Shown one piece after another: positions 10,338 to 21,286 of a stretch of DNA of 64,000 bases. The notes beneath the pieces were generated by a model. That model searched no databases. It was not told the DNA's origin and saw only the letters and a program-made list of their open reading frames with translations. The translations under genes were made by a program, and so were the position numbers. Each line of letters begins with the position of its first letter. Position 1 is the stretch's first letter. Location: NCBI GenBank assembly GCA_013399875.1, contig VXAZ01006320.1, positions 399,148-463,147 on the forward strand, given 5' to 3'. The stretch is from Gymnorhina tibicen (Eukaryota > Chordata > Aves > Passeriformes > Artamidae).

Positions 10338-12687
10338 CTAGAAGAATTAAAGAAATTATATGTATTAGAGAAACTTGTGAGATTAAGTACCTGTCCTATC
10401 ACAGTAAACCTTTCGACTGAATTTATATTGGAGACAAGCACGAAGCACAGAACCATACAACAGTTAATTTATCATACCAAAAACCCCCATGCTACAAATA
10501 AGTTAATCTTCGTTCATTTTATATATGCTGACAAAAAAAAAAAGTAATATACCTAGAACATTTATGATAATGTAGCTGATTGCAGTATGTTACATCATTA
10601 ATTAGATGAACAGCAACTTTTATATTCACACAACATTTCATCTGAGAACCTGAGAATTTCTTACAAGTTTGGGCACTACTGACCTTTAATGAAACTGAAC
10701 CTTCTTCAAGTAAAAAAATCTGCAGAGAACTGAAAGGAGTATTTACCATTCTTGGTCTACTAAGCTAACGTTATCTCCTAAAGATGTCCTCTGTACAAGA
10801 TCAAAGCTTTCTTGTGAATCACAAATCTCACACCATGTTGACACAGCAGTAACACATAAAGAAGGCTACTTAGCTGTGTGACAGCTGGACTTTTAAACAA
10901 TCTTGGTAGCGCTTCTGTTTACTGGAAAGCATTACCAGATGCCTATTAGAAGACCAGTAGTGGATATTCTTAACACATTTCAAGAACTCTTTACAAAGAA
11001 ATGCAATAAAAGACAAAAATAAAAGCACTCCCCAAAACACCACTACTGGTCATGAATATTTGTGAGTTCTGCCTAAACCAGTTTTTCCAAAAAAAGGCAG
11101 ACTGCAAATTCTCCCACAACTTCTGACACCAAGGGACATTTCAAATGTCAAAAATTCCTTGAAAATTCCTCATTGTTCTGCAATGAGAACCAGCCAACAC
11201 AGACATGGCAATTTGGGGGAAAAGGCTGTGTCAGACATTATCTTAACCGTAACTATCATGTAGGGGTGTGCAAATACATGTATTTGACTCTAATCACGAA
11301 CAGACGACAGTGAATTACTGATTTGAAACGAAGTGACAAAATACAGATATACAATATGCCAGGGCATCATAAAATAAGACATCTGGAAACCAAGACCATG
11401 AAGCTCTCAGCACATATAAGCATGCTTCAATTTACAGCTGGATCTCTGTATTTCCATGACACAGTAACAGTCAGTAGTAAGCAGGTTTCAAGCACTAACC
11501 TCTGAAAGTGTATGGAAGTGCTTAAAAACCTGCTTTCACTAGAGTCTGCTTTAGAGATAAGGTGAATTCTAAATTCCCAGTTCAGATGATCTGTTTTCTG
11601 ACTGTAAAACACTTGTGTCTAGTAGACAAACAGAAATTGGTATGTGGCAGTGGTCTGATTTCCTCAATTTGACTACGACTTCAATATTTATTTTATCTCT
11701 TGGGTCTTATGTGCTAGACAAAAATTAAGCAAAGGCAAGAAGTTGCTACATGCCACTCCTTTCCTCAGGCTGTCACAGAGCAATCTTCTATGTCACTAAA
11801 ATGCTGCATACACAGACACTGCTTCAAACCAAAGTCAGCTCACAAATTGGTGGCAGGAACTCAAGTTTTTCTTAAGGACTAAAGAGCATTTTCAACACAT
11901 TTTGTGAAGATGCTGAGGTAACACCCGAACACAGCTTTTATTCAGTATGATGAAAAAACCTGAAGTTTGGGCCAGATATAGTGCTCAGCTCTGTTCATCA
12001 CCTCTGCTATTTATACACAATTCTTCATTTTTAAGTAATTGTCAAGGCAATGATGTCTTCAAGAAAAAACTCTGACACTTGCAGGCAGCTTACAATCCCA
12101 ATATTAATCTGGAGCAAGTATTTCCAGCATTCTAATCTGAAGTTCATGCAGAAACAGTTTTTTACAAGAAAGCTTTGGAGACCTTCTTATGAAGGATTTG
12201 AGACAGATATTTAAATTTATATTTATAGATCAACCATTAAAAGCCAGAGGACTAAACATGCTCACTGTCCAGATTTCAGGGAATGGTAACTGCTGTAAAA
12301 GGCAAGGCAAAAACATTCCCTTCACAGCACTCCAAGGTTCTAAAATTAAAATAAATAAAATCACTCACCTTTACTAATACGTACACAAGCAGGTATATTT
12401 TAAAAATTATGACATGTCAACAGATTGTACATGTACTGTTTTATTTTTCCTTTTACACCTGCTGCTTCCTACTACTTTATTCTTTAACTTGCATAATATG
12501 CTGGTTTTGGCTGGGATAGAGTCAATTTTCTTCACAGTACCTGGTATGGGGCTGTGTTTTGGATTTGTGCTGGAAACAGTGTGGATAGTACAGGTGATTT
12601 AGTTATACTGCTGAACAGTGCTTACACAGCATCAAGACCTTTCCTGTTTCTCACATCATCCCACCAGCGGGAGGGATAGGGGTGCAC

Positions 12688-12813
12688 GAGAAGCTGGGAG
12701 GAAAAACACAGTCAGGACATCTGACCTCAACTGTGCAAAGGAATATTCCATGAGAAACTGGGAGGAAACACAGTCAGGACAGCTGACCTCAACAGTGCAA
12801 AGGGATATTCCAT
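12688..12813 (+). repeat. Tandem duplication inside the LTR
   Basis: Two adjacent units, 12688-12751 (64 bp) and 12752-12813 (62 bp), both run from GAG-AA-CTGGGAGGAAA to GATATTCCAT or AATATTCCAT, with only a few differences. The duplication lies in U3 just upstream of the TATA box. Confidence 0.92.
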
Positions 12814-12836
12814 ACCCTATGGAGTCATGCTCAGCA

Positions 12837-12842
12837 TATAAA
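12837..12842 (+). promoter_or_regulatory. LTR TATA box
   Basis: TATAAA in the context CAGCATATAAAGGCTGG. A start site would be expected about 25-35 bp to the right, and transcription would run rightwards through exon 18 in antisense. Activity is not shown by sequence. Confidence 0.5.
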
Positions 12843-13003
12843 GGCTGGGGGAAGAAGAGGGAGGAGGGGTATGTTCAGAGTTATGGTGTTTGTTTTCCCA
12901 AGTCACTGTTAGACATGATGGACTAAACACTCCAAGTGGAACAACAACGAACTAGTGCTAAGTGAAAAATGCTTTGTCTGGGTAAGTTTCAGAGCCCGCA
13001 TAC

Positions 13004-13099
13004 CTGAAGTGCTATGAACGTTGGTGAAGGAATTGTCAGAGGCACTGTAGGGCCAGGCACCAGGTGAAGGCAGCGAGGTGTTGAGGGAAGAATTAGACC
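13004..13099 (-). CDS. TNRC6B: TNRC6B exon 18
   Basis: This 96-nt exon encodes [20 protein letters not shown] then [12 protein letters not shown]. The acceptor is gatag|GGTCT and the donor TCAG|GTATGC. Both ends are phase 1, so it could be skipped in frame. An ERV-type LTR fragment in the opposite orientation ends about 80 bp beyond its donor. Confidence 0.93.
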
Positions 13100-13350
13100 C
13101 TATCAAACAGAAAAGGAGAGAAAAAGAGGAGACCAAGTTCACAGAGTTTCTCTAACACCATTAAACCTCAAGAGAGCCACAACTGCACCAATGCCAAGCT
13201 TTCAGGTGATCCCAGCCACAGTGCAAAGGCACACAGATTCCTTCTCAGGCAAATGCAACACACTGTCGGCCTGCTAGGACCGCAACATCGCGATAATCCC
13301 GAGTATCAGAGTGACTCTGATAATCACAGACCAGTTGCTCGTTGTTTTAC

Positions 13351-13497
13351 CTGTGGTGTTGTCCCGCAGAAGTTGGTGGTCAGTATCTACAATGGGAGAT
13401 GTGGCTGTCCCCCCCAGCACACTTCCAGGGGTCACATAGGGGTCAGATTCAGGGTCAATGTTTTGTATACCTTTCCATGGCACTCCTGGTTGGAACT
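13351..13497 (-). CDS. TNRC6B: TNRC6B exon 17: FQPGVPWKG block
   Basis: This 147-nt exon begins [20 protein letters not shown], continues [20 protein letters not shown] and ends RDNTT. The PGVPWKG-x-QNIDPE-DP core is among the best conserved blocks of vertebrate TNRC6 proteins and sits in the deadenylase-recruiting part of the silencing domain. The acceptor is gtcccag|AGTTC and the donor ACAG|GTAAAA. Both ends are phase 1. Confidence 0.95.
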
Positions 13498-16400
13498 CTG
13501 GGACAGGAGAGAAAAAGGAATTAGATGCAATCAGGGAAATGTCACTTATTAGAAGTAATTGCTGAAGGTATTTTGGGAGGGTAAACAATTTTCTTCTACA
13601 CTGTTCCTCAGGGAAAAAAAAAAAAGACTACATTTTAGAAGTGTAATCTATTTCACAATTCCTCCCACAGCACTAGCTCTGGTGTCTGAATACAAGTCTA
13701 CGCTACAAAAAAAAGTGGTACAAGTGCATCCAGTATCCCTTTGAGTGCTTCTCCTTTGCTACATTCAGATAAGGTTTCAATAGTTTTAATGCATCCTGTG
13801 TAAGATATGTAAGATTAGATTCCGTACACATACTTTGTGTGTGCGCAGAAGCCTTTCCCAAGGAAAGGCTACCTACCTTAGGAGTTTGTAAACACATTTG
13901 ACACATCACACTGTACGTACACACACACTTTATACATTACCTATCAATACTGAGGTGAGGTGCCTTGTGGTAAAAGTAATGTATATACTCATTGACACTG
14001 TTCATGCTTCACAATGAGATGGGATGTACTGATCATGCTTTAGTTTCAACTATAGCTCCAGGCATGCCAGAATTTTAAGACAAGAGGATGAATTATATTA
14101 AATATGAACACACAAAGACTCCAGTTACTGTAAGAAAGATCAGTAACTTGGTTCCTTCAGTGAATTAAGTGCTGTGGTCAGTTCTGGAAGCAGTGGTGCA
14201 AAAGCAAAACCGACAAACACAAAAACAAGTAAAGAAGCTTCATATACTATGTGACAATTTGTGTAAGTGCAAGAAGAGTGCAAAGGTGGCAGATTCATCC
14301 CTTGCAGATACAAGTCCAGAATACAGAATTTCCAACCCGAATTTCTGAAATAATTAATAATAGAATATTTGAGTGTAATTAAAGATCCATTATTAAAAGC
14401 AGATCAAAGATGCGCTCTCTAGAATGAAGCATCGTAGGATGAATCTGGCATGGAAGGGTTCATTTCAGTCACCTTTGTAATGAAGAAGTATAGTCAAGAC
14501 TATGACTTTCACAGACAAATACAGAAGAAAATATGATACTACTGGTTCAAACAATTGCCACAGCAAGGGCAGTATTAGACTGTGACCATGCACGGGAGAA
14601 TCTGAGAGAAAAGACAGAAGAAACGCCCCACTGGGTCAGAACTGTGGTCCATCTAGTCCAGTATTTTGCCAACAGCAGTAGGAGAAATACTATTAAGGCA
14701 CAGAACACAAACCTGGCCACTATCTGTGGGCTACTGGCCTCACACTCTCTCAGCATCCACAGTTGTCCTATCTAAGATGGCAGAAATACCCACTATCTGC
14801 TAGCACCAGCTCGTGAAACTGTTTTTCCATCATTTTATCCAATTACTGTTTCAACTGGCTACTACCACCTGTTTCAAGAAGCTCTGAAAGCAACACAATC
14901 CAGAAGTTCACCACTCCTGATCGAAAAAATACTCCCATCTATTTCAACTTTATATCCTCTTAATTCCAGCATTTGCACCATGGTTCTAGCATTGCAAGAG
15001 TCACAGAATTACAGTTCTGCATTTGTCGTGTTCACTGCCTTCATGATTTTATAAACATCAGTTACATCTCCCAGTCTTTAGTAACTCAACAAAATAATCC
15101 AGGTATCAATTCTTCTAACACTATGAGCAATCAGTACAGCATCAAGGAAGGACTCTGCTCAGCTACTGCCAAAATAGTGCCATCCCCTGACAAGCAGGAC
15201 CACCTTATTGTTGAGGAAGAAGTGATAAAGCCTTTGGGTCTACTCAAAATATCTTCTCTGTTATGAGACAAAGAATCCATGAACACAGGTTAGAACCTGG
15301 AAATCAGAACTTGCTTGGAGAGAAAAAAAAAAGAAGCCCAAGTCTTCTATCTGTAACGATTCTGAGAATTGGTGAGGCTGAAAGTTAAGTGCACAGTAAG
15401 CTCTAATCAAAAGGTTAATAAATAAGAAACAAGGCTCCAAGGATCAGGCATATTATTGTTTATGAACACATTCACTCATCAATGTAACCCTGGCTGGAAA
15501 AGCATTTCCTTTAACTTCAGAATACTGACAAATTTCCAAACTTTCCTTTGGGGCTGGTAGTTATTATCATGCACATTCACCAACTTTTGTCTACAGACAT
15601 GCTCTTTTATTTCTAGACAGTAAAGAAGACATGAAATGAATTTCTCCACTGATATTTGAAAGGTCCTCTCAAGAAGTTCAAACGTAAGATTATTGTGAAA
15701 ACCATGACAGACACATCTAGGCCAGTTTGTCTGAAGTATGACTGATCTTGAATGGGAAAATTACAGTCTAAGTATTACCCAAGTATGCAAGTCTGTGCAA
15801 CATAACCAAAAGACAGAGTTCTCACCAATGCGGCAAAACTTGCTCTCACCTCCAGCTGTGATATCACTTTGACTGGGCACCACTTCATTTATCTTTGTGC
15901 TGAACAATACTGCTCTCTTGAACGGCAGAATTTCTGCAGCAGATGGCATTTAGGAGGAAAATGTGAAAGGTGTAGTCAGGGTGAATGCTGAGTGACCACT
16001 GTTTTCATTCAAAGGAAAAATGCACCTATTTCAAGAGGTTTTCCCTGTAAACTCATTTTTGATAACAACTTGTTTCCCAACACTGGGAAGAAGACTTCTA
16101 TCTCCGTGCCAGGAACTGACAGTGGACCTCATCTACAAGCTTGCAGAGAAGGACCTAGAGTGTAAAGTCATTTTAGGTCTTCATTCTTCATCAGGGGTGT
16201 TGTGTTGATAAGGTAGATCATGATTTCAGTGTTCCTTGTCAATGAAGTCCATAAGTTAGACAGACTATGAGACAGCTCAACTGGCTGATGGTTATGGAAC
16301 AGTAACTTGTCCCAGCAGCCTATGAATCTCGTAAGAGTGGAACAGCAATACAGGAATAACTGAATAAATGCCACCTGCCAAAACCCAGGATCTGTTACAC

Positions 16401-18014
16401 GAGGCCTGAAATCATAGTCTTGGGCTGCTTACACAAGAAATTATGGATGGTACTGAGGATCTCAGTGAAATTTTACGTTCAGAATTTGTGAATTTCACTT
16501 TTCCTCCCACAACGGTGAGGCAGTCAGCAACAAAAAATTTCACTTATCACTGACAGTGGGACTACAGATACCACTAGGGAAGCTCTACGATATCAACAAG
16601 GGGCAAAGAGTAGCTATCCAGCTTCTCACTTCTGTAACAGTTTTGGTACCAAGAATCTTGCCAAAGTCAGTGGTTGCTCCAAAGCTTGGAAACACGGCAG
16701 AGCTGATCCTCACATGTCTCTTCTAACATTCCAAGCAGTATTGTGTTTCTCAATATACAGGGGAATGGTGACTAAGGAAACAAGTTCAGCAACAACGAGT
16801 CTGTGAGTGAGGTCTGGTAAAAGATTACATTTTGGGAGTTTCTGGCATTATGAACAGCAACTCCAGTCCAAAAAGCTCCCTACTTAACAACCAGGCTGAC
16901 AGAAGTGTAACACAAATACATCTGTACAGAAAGCAGTGAGCAGTACGGAAATTTGGGGATGTGCAGATGTTTTTGAAATAACTAATTCTTTAGCTCTTTC
17001 AGCTCATCAGAAAATGTTTTCTTGCTGAAGTTAGACACTGAGGGCTTCCCTCATAAAAATCTTCAACTACATTTTCTAGGTTTCCTGCAGATTCCTAGGC
17101 TTTCTGATGCAAGGTCTGTGCCACTGCTTTACCCAAGAGATGTACCTGGACTTTAAATTTTTTGTGCTTGACGGGATACACAGCAGAGAGTCTGCAGTTA
17201 GTAATGTTTTCCTGGAATGCATCTGTCTTCCAGACAAGAGAAAAACCACAGCATCCACTATTTGCTGAACAGCATCAGTGATTAATCTTTGCAACTTCAA
17301 GAACACCACTCTGTGTTTATATGAATGTTTTATATAGAAAATTATGCATGTATTCAAATACATATGTACTTTTCCTAGAGAGTTTTCTAGCAGTGCATTT
17401 CAGAAACACAAAATTCTGCCAGTGAAACCAGAAAACTTAAAAAATGTGCACCAGCCTGTCATCCCAAAAGCAAGAGACAAGCCACAAGATTCCTGAGCTC
17501 AACTGAAGCATCGCAACACTCTTCTACCCTTCATGCGACATGCACAAAGGTGAACCACAACAGTGTGGTGTTCCCACCATCACAAAAAAACCCTACTTCA
17601 CATATTTTTCTGATTCCACACTATCAATAAGAATTTTTACACTTTGTCAGCCTAACACAGCACAAGTAAAGAATCAGTATAAAAGAAGGGAGATGGTGGT
17701 GTGTTTTCTACGAACACGTTTTCACAAAAATTTCTGTAAATGTAAAGTCACAAAACCACAGATGATACGCGTTTACCTAACAAAAACCAAACGCTATTCA
17801 GGCAATTCAGGAGTTAGTTCATATTTAGCCCAGCATTTTTTTACTGGAAATTCAACATTTATGTTCTAATATAACGTGGAAGAAATTTCAAACCCAAGAT
17901 AGGCCAAGCAGCGCAAGTATTTTCTTTGCAATGGTTATTAAAGTAAGTATGATGAGGAAAGGCCCAGCACATCTGTCCTAAAGCAAGGACATAACCCCTG
18001 CCCTCATGTAATAC
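13498..18014 (-). other. TNRC6B: Intron 16 of TNRC6B
   Basis: This 4.5-kb GT-AG intron contains an old LINE relic (14612-15080). I see no coding sequence or other clear repeat in the rest. Confidence 0.9.
14612..15080 (-). mobile_element. Ancient CR1/L3-like LINE 3'-end relic
   Basis: The plus strand reads CTGGGTCAGAACTGTGGTCC followed by ATCTAGTCCAGTATTTTGCC and ends TTCATGATTTTATAAACATC before ACATCTCCCAG. Both ends match a sauropsid repeat signature I know from turtles and lizards. In minus-strand sense the right end gives LGD, two residues, then VYKIMK, like the C-terminus of LINE ORF2 proteins. It is heavily mutated. The subfamily is uncertain. Confidence 0.6.
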
Positions 18015-18191
18015 CTGGAGGCCAGCTGGCATTGCTGGATTTACTTCCGATCTTGTTTGTTGGTGGAGATTTGGCAGGTAACCAACTATCACCAGCAGGG
18101 CCTGCATGGCTGCTGAGTGGGTCGCCCTGGATTATGTCAAACTGGTTGTAGGGCGATCCTCCGCGAGCCTTTCCAGGGGGCACTATTGCAC
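18015..18191 (-). CDS. TNRC6B: TNRC6B exon 16: silencing-domain M2 region
   Basis: This 177-nt exon encodes [20 protein letters not shown], then [20 protein letters not shown] and ends SSNASWPP. The two Trp-Pro contexts (SWLPAKSP and ASWPPEF across the splice junction) belong to the M2 part of the silencing domain, where scattered Trp residues contact CCR4-NOT. The acceptor is gcttcag|GTGCA and the donor CCAG|GTATTA. Both ends are phase 1. Confidence 0.94.
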
Positions 18192-18369
18192 CTGAAGCAT
18201 TAAAAACATACATTTACACTCAGGAAAGGCTGGGATCTTCAGATGTATGATATATTAAAACAAAAATATTTAAGATGCATACTGGTGAGGCAAAACATAG
18301 TTTCATCTAAGCTATTTCACCTCTGGCAAGATCATACTACAAGGGCATTCCCAAAATTCCCCTTCTCAC

Positions 18370-18504
18370 CATTTTTGTGCATATTGGCATCTTGTGAAGC
18401 CACAGAGGGCAGCCCTTCCATCATAGTCCACTGCTTAAAGCGGGATTCTGTTCCAGCCTCTTTCCCTCCCACCATGCCATAATCCATGCCACTTGAGCCA
18501 AAGC
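18370..18504 (-). CDS. TNRC6B: TNRC6B exon 15: silencing-domain M2 region
   Basis: This 135-nt exon encodes [20 protein letters not shown], then [20 protein letters not shown] and NMHKN. The RFKQW motif is conserved in TNRC6 proteins. Compared with the human protein as I remember it (QWTSMMEG), one Ser is missing here. The acceptor is ttcacag|GCTTT and the donor AATG|GTGAGA. Both ends are phase 1. Confidence 0.93.
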
Positions 18505-18891
18505 CTGTGAAACAAACAAACAAAACTGCATTGTCATTTTCTGTTTTGTTTTTAAGTATCTTTAAACAGGGAGCCATTGTGATCATAGGAAAAAGGTGGA
18601 AAAAAAAAACAACAACAGCAAAGGGTATGTTCAAGTTCAAGGGGCATCTTCCAAGTAAGTGTGTTAGGTCAGTATGCCATGATATGCTTTCTTCTTAGGT
18701 TTGTCTTCTTCCCACGTAATGAAAAATAACGCAACTTGATTCAAAGTTGACACTTGTCACAACCTTCACTCAAATGCTTATACATAAATTACTCATTTCT
18801 GGACCCAGACATAAGTGATTAACACCATTACCATATTAATGATAGGGAAGATACAGGCAATGCACCAAACCTCCTTCCACAGAGCACTTAC
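18505..18891 (-). other. TNRC6B: Intron 14 of TNRC6B
   Basis: This 387-bp GT-AG intron has no recognisable element. Confidence 0.9.
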
Positions 18892-19069
18892 CACCTGAAC
18901 CGTATCCAGGTATTTGCCCTTTGGTCTGTAAATCTGAGAGACCCACATTCAAAGGATTGGGTACCATGCTGTCTAAATGTGGCTTAGGCCCAACAGGGTG
19001 GGATGGCGAATGCTTCATGCCAGGCTGCCTCTGCTGCTGCTGCTGGAGGGCACTCACCACACGAGCAAT
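18892..19069 (-). CDS. TNRC6B: TNRC6B exon 14: Gln tract and PAM2 region
   Basis: This 178-nt exon opens [20 protein letters not shown], continues [20 protein letters not shown] and ends [13 protein letters not shown]. The [13 protein letters not shown] stretch corresponds to the PAM2 position in TNRC6 proteins, where the silencing domain docks on the MLLE domain of cytoplasmic poly(A)-binding protein. The acceptor is atttgcag|ATTGC and the donor GGTG|GTAAGT. Phase goes from 0 to 1. Confidence 0.94.
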
Positions 19070-19301
19070 CTGCAAATGAAAGAAAAAACCAGTTCATCTA
19101 TGCTATACTGACAGTAACATAGAATTCCAGTAAACATAAAGAAACGGTGACTTAGAAGAGATCCGAAAGACCCTGCTCTCCATAAAGTGCAATACAAAGA
19201 GAGCAGATGACATTACTAAAGCTGGCCCCATCTCTACTGCAGACTGCATTTCCCCAGCACATTTCATACTTCATATGATTGACAAAAACAGTGCCACACA
19301 C

Positions 19302-19400
19302 CTGCTGTTGCTCCTGCTGTTGTCGCATAGCTTGAGATAACTTTCTCTGGCTCTGTAACAGCTGTTGCTGCTGCTGCTGCTGAAGGAGGAGCTGACAAGC
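19302..19400 (-). CDS. TNRC6B: TNRC6B exon 13: polyglutamine exon
   Basis: Thirty-three codons read ACQLLLQQQQQQQLLQSQRK then LSQAMRQQQEQQQ. It contains a seven-Gln run coded mostly by CAG, which is the repeat that names the gene family. It probably forms a coiled coil. The acceptor is cttgtag|GCTTG and the donor CAG|GTGTGT. Both ends are phase 0. Confidence 0.93.
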
Positions 19401-19975
19401 CTACAAGATAAGTGGGGGTGGGAAGAGTGAAAATACAGAGCTCATCAAGCGAAATATAATTGCTAGGAGCTATTCACTAGCAAACACCTTGCTCAGAACT
19501 TAGGTAAACTGTTTCTCATTCCACTCACTCAAGTAAAATGACAATGAATGCATTAGAAGAACTTCACTTCTTCACTTGTTTCTAATAATTGTTTCACTTG
19601 TTTCTAATTGAACATCCTTCACTTGTTTCTAATTTAGCACTGTGCAACAGAATTACTCGTACCTGCTTTATTACCATCACTATGACTACAAATCTGAAGA
19701 AAACTTCATTAGAACTCAACAAACAACTGCTTTCTGTACAAAAACATGGCTTAGAGTCATTACTAACCCACTGCAATCCACAATAATTACATGGGCCTAT
19801 TTGGTTTATCTGCTGCCTTCTAGCAGGGCTTTACTACCCCATATAGCAAAGAGGGAATACTTGTACAAAATAACATCAGTAGAACAAAACAGAATAAGCA
19901 TAAAAAGCAAACTCTTTCAGCAGACAATTTGTAAACAATTTGTAGTCTTGTTTCACAAGATTACTAGCTACTTAC
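19401..19975 (-). other. TNRC6B: Intron 12 of TNRC6B
   Basis: This 575-bp GT-AG intron contains a short local repeat of TTCACTTGTTTCTAAT units near 19565-19635 and nothing else I recognise. Confidence 0.9.
19566..19635. repeat. Short tandem repeat, TTCACTTGTTTCTAAT units
   Basis: Three imperfect copies of CACTTGTTTCTAAT occur in 70 bp of intron 12, with variable spacers. It is a small local duplication. Confidence 0.75.
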
Positions 19976-20107
19976 TAATTGAAACTGGGGAATCTGTGGA
20001 AGCTGGCTCAGCATGGCAATCTGTTGTGGAGAAAGCTGGGGGCCCATATTGAAAAGACCAGGATTCAAGCCACTGTTGGGAAACTGTTTGAGCATGGAGG
20101 CCGAAAC
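19976..20107 (-). CDS. TNRC6B: TNRC6B exon 12: start of Gln-rich region
   Basis: Forty-four codons begin [20 protein letters not shown] and end [14 protein letters not shown]. This amphipathic Leu/Gln segment opens the Q-rich region that in GW182 proteins helps with P-body localisation. The acceptor is catgcag|GTTTC and the donor TTA|GTAAGT. Both ends are phase 0. A 136-codon open frame on the plus strand across this exon is a shadow. Confidence 0.94.
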
Positions 20108-21160
20108 CTGCATGGAAACCAGTTACATATCCTGAATGCACTGCTATGAGGAAAAGACGATGAAGTAGAAGTACTTCTATAAAGGAACAACTATGACACC
20201 AATCTTTAGTGGTGTTCTGGGAAAGACACTACAGATTTATTAACACATCACATTTAAACATGCACAATCTGTAACTTGGGCAGTGAATACCTCACTTGAT
20301 TGACAGTATACAGTATTACACGTGCAGATGCAGACACACACACAAAGGTTCCTCCCCCAACCAATCAGGTGCTAGAGACTGCACTAAATTTAAATGCTGA
20401 TATATATGCAGCTAACCAGTAATCACAGTACTGCATTATCGCATTAAAAACGTACTGCTTGACAAGGGAAAAGAAAGGCATTCAGGCAGTCACTGGAGCA
20501 AAGAAACAGTGCCTCACAGAAAAGAGTTAATCTCTTTGTACATTGAATAAGATATAGTAAAAGACAGGAGTAGGTGGAGAAGAATCCCCCCATTTCTCCC
20601 TGCATTATTTGAGAAGTACAATTCAAGAGAATCTCAAGAATTGTTCACCAAGTCCAAAGCAGAAGGTAAACTTGTACATTTGGAGACCCTGAAGTCTTAA
20701 GATTAAGCTCTGCAATGTAAACGTAACATGTAGCCCTTCATCAAACATCCCTTTTGGGTGGGGGGAGGGGGGACAGGAAGCACAGGACAAGACTACTTGA
20801 AAAAATTAAGCAACCTGTCACACTTCAGAAGCACTTTAAGCTTTCATGTTTATTTGTTCTTTTTAAAATACTTTGCAAAAGTCTATATAAGACATAGGAT
20901 TCCCAAATCCACTTTTGAGGTTTAAAAATACTGGTAGCGAGCATTTACCATCAACTGCCTTGGAATAAGATAGAATGCTAATGTTTCTGCACTGAGTTTT
21001 AAGTACTTTCACTATGAACTTTAATGGTTTTATGTTATTTAATTTTTCCATTTCTTAACATCAAGTTGAGACTAAGATAGGTGTATAAGTAACCTCAATG
21101 ATGTGCTCTGAAGGCTGTAGCTCTACTTTTACAAGTAATCAGTTGCTATAAATTCCTTAC
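20108..21160 (-). other. TNRC6B: Intron 11 of TNRC6B
   Basis: This 1.05-kb GT-AG intron has a G-rich patch near 20755-20775. No gene or repeat family was recognised. Confidence 0.9.
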
Positions 21161-21286
21161 CTGGGGAGAAAGGAATTGGGGAGGCACTTGCGCCCGGATA
21201 TTGGGGGAAGGATTTAGTGGCTGCACTGGTGTGTGCATGCCCCTCGATTGTGCTGTGCTGTTTCCAAACAAACCATGATTGCCACC
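21161..21286 (-). CDS. TNRC6B: TNRC6B exon 11
   Basis: Forty-two codons begin [20 protein letters not shown] and end [12 protein letters not shown]. This is the family-conserved block between the UBA-like region and the Gln-rich region; TNRC6A and TNRC6C carry the related phrase SLRAQVP. The acceptor is tttatag|GGTGG and the donor CAG|GTAAGG. Both ends are phase 0. Confidence 0.94.

Larger units (their letters stand above)
12499..12922 (+). mobile_element. ERVL-like LTR fragment (solo, 3'-truncated)
   Basis: It starts TGCTGGTTTTGGCTGGGATA, the 5' end of an LTR family I know to be abundant in neoavian genomes and usually classed as ERVL. It continues through a TATA box (TATAAA, 12837-12842) and stops shortly after CAAGTCACTGTTAGACATGA, so the end of R and U5 is missing. 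No internal proviral sequence or second LTR is present. Its orientation is opposite to TNRC6B. The family name is from memory; the LTR identity is the firm part. Confidence 0.85.
10338..13003 (-). other. TNRC6B: Intron 18 of TNRC6B
   Basis: This 2.7-kb GT-AG intron contains an antisense ERV-type LTR fragment (12499-12922) close to the exon 18 donor. The rest is unremarkable AT-rich sequence. Confidence 0.9.
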
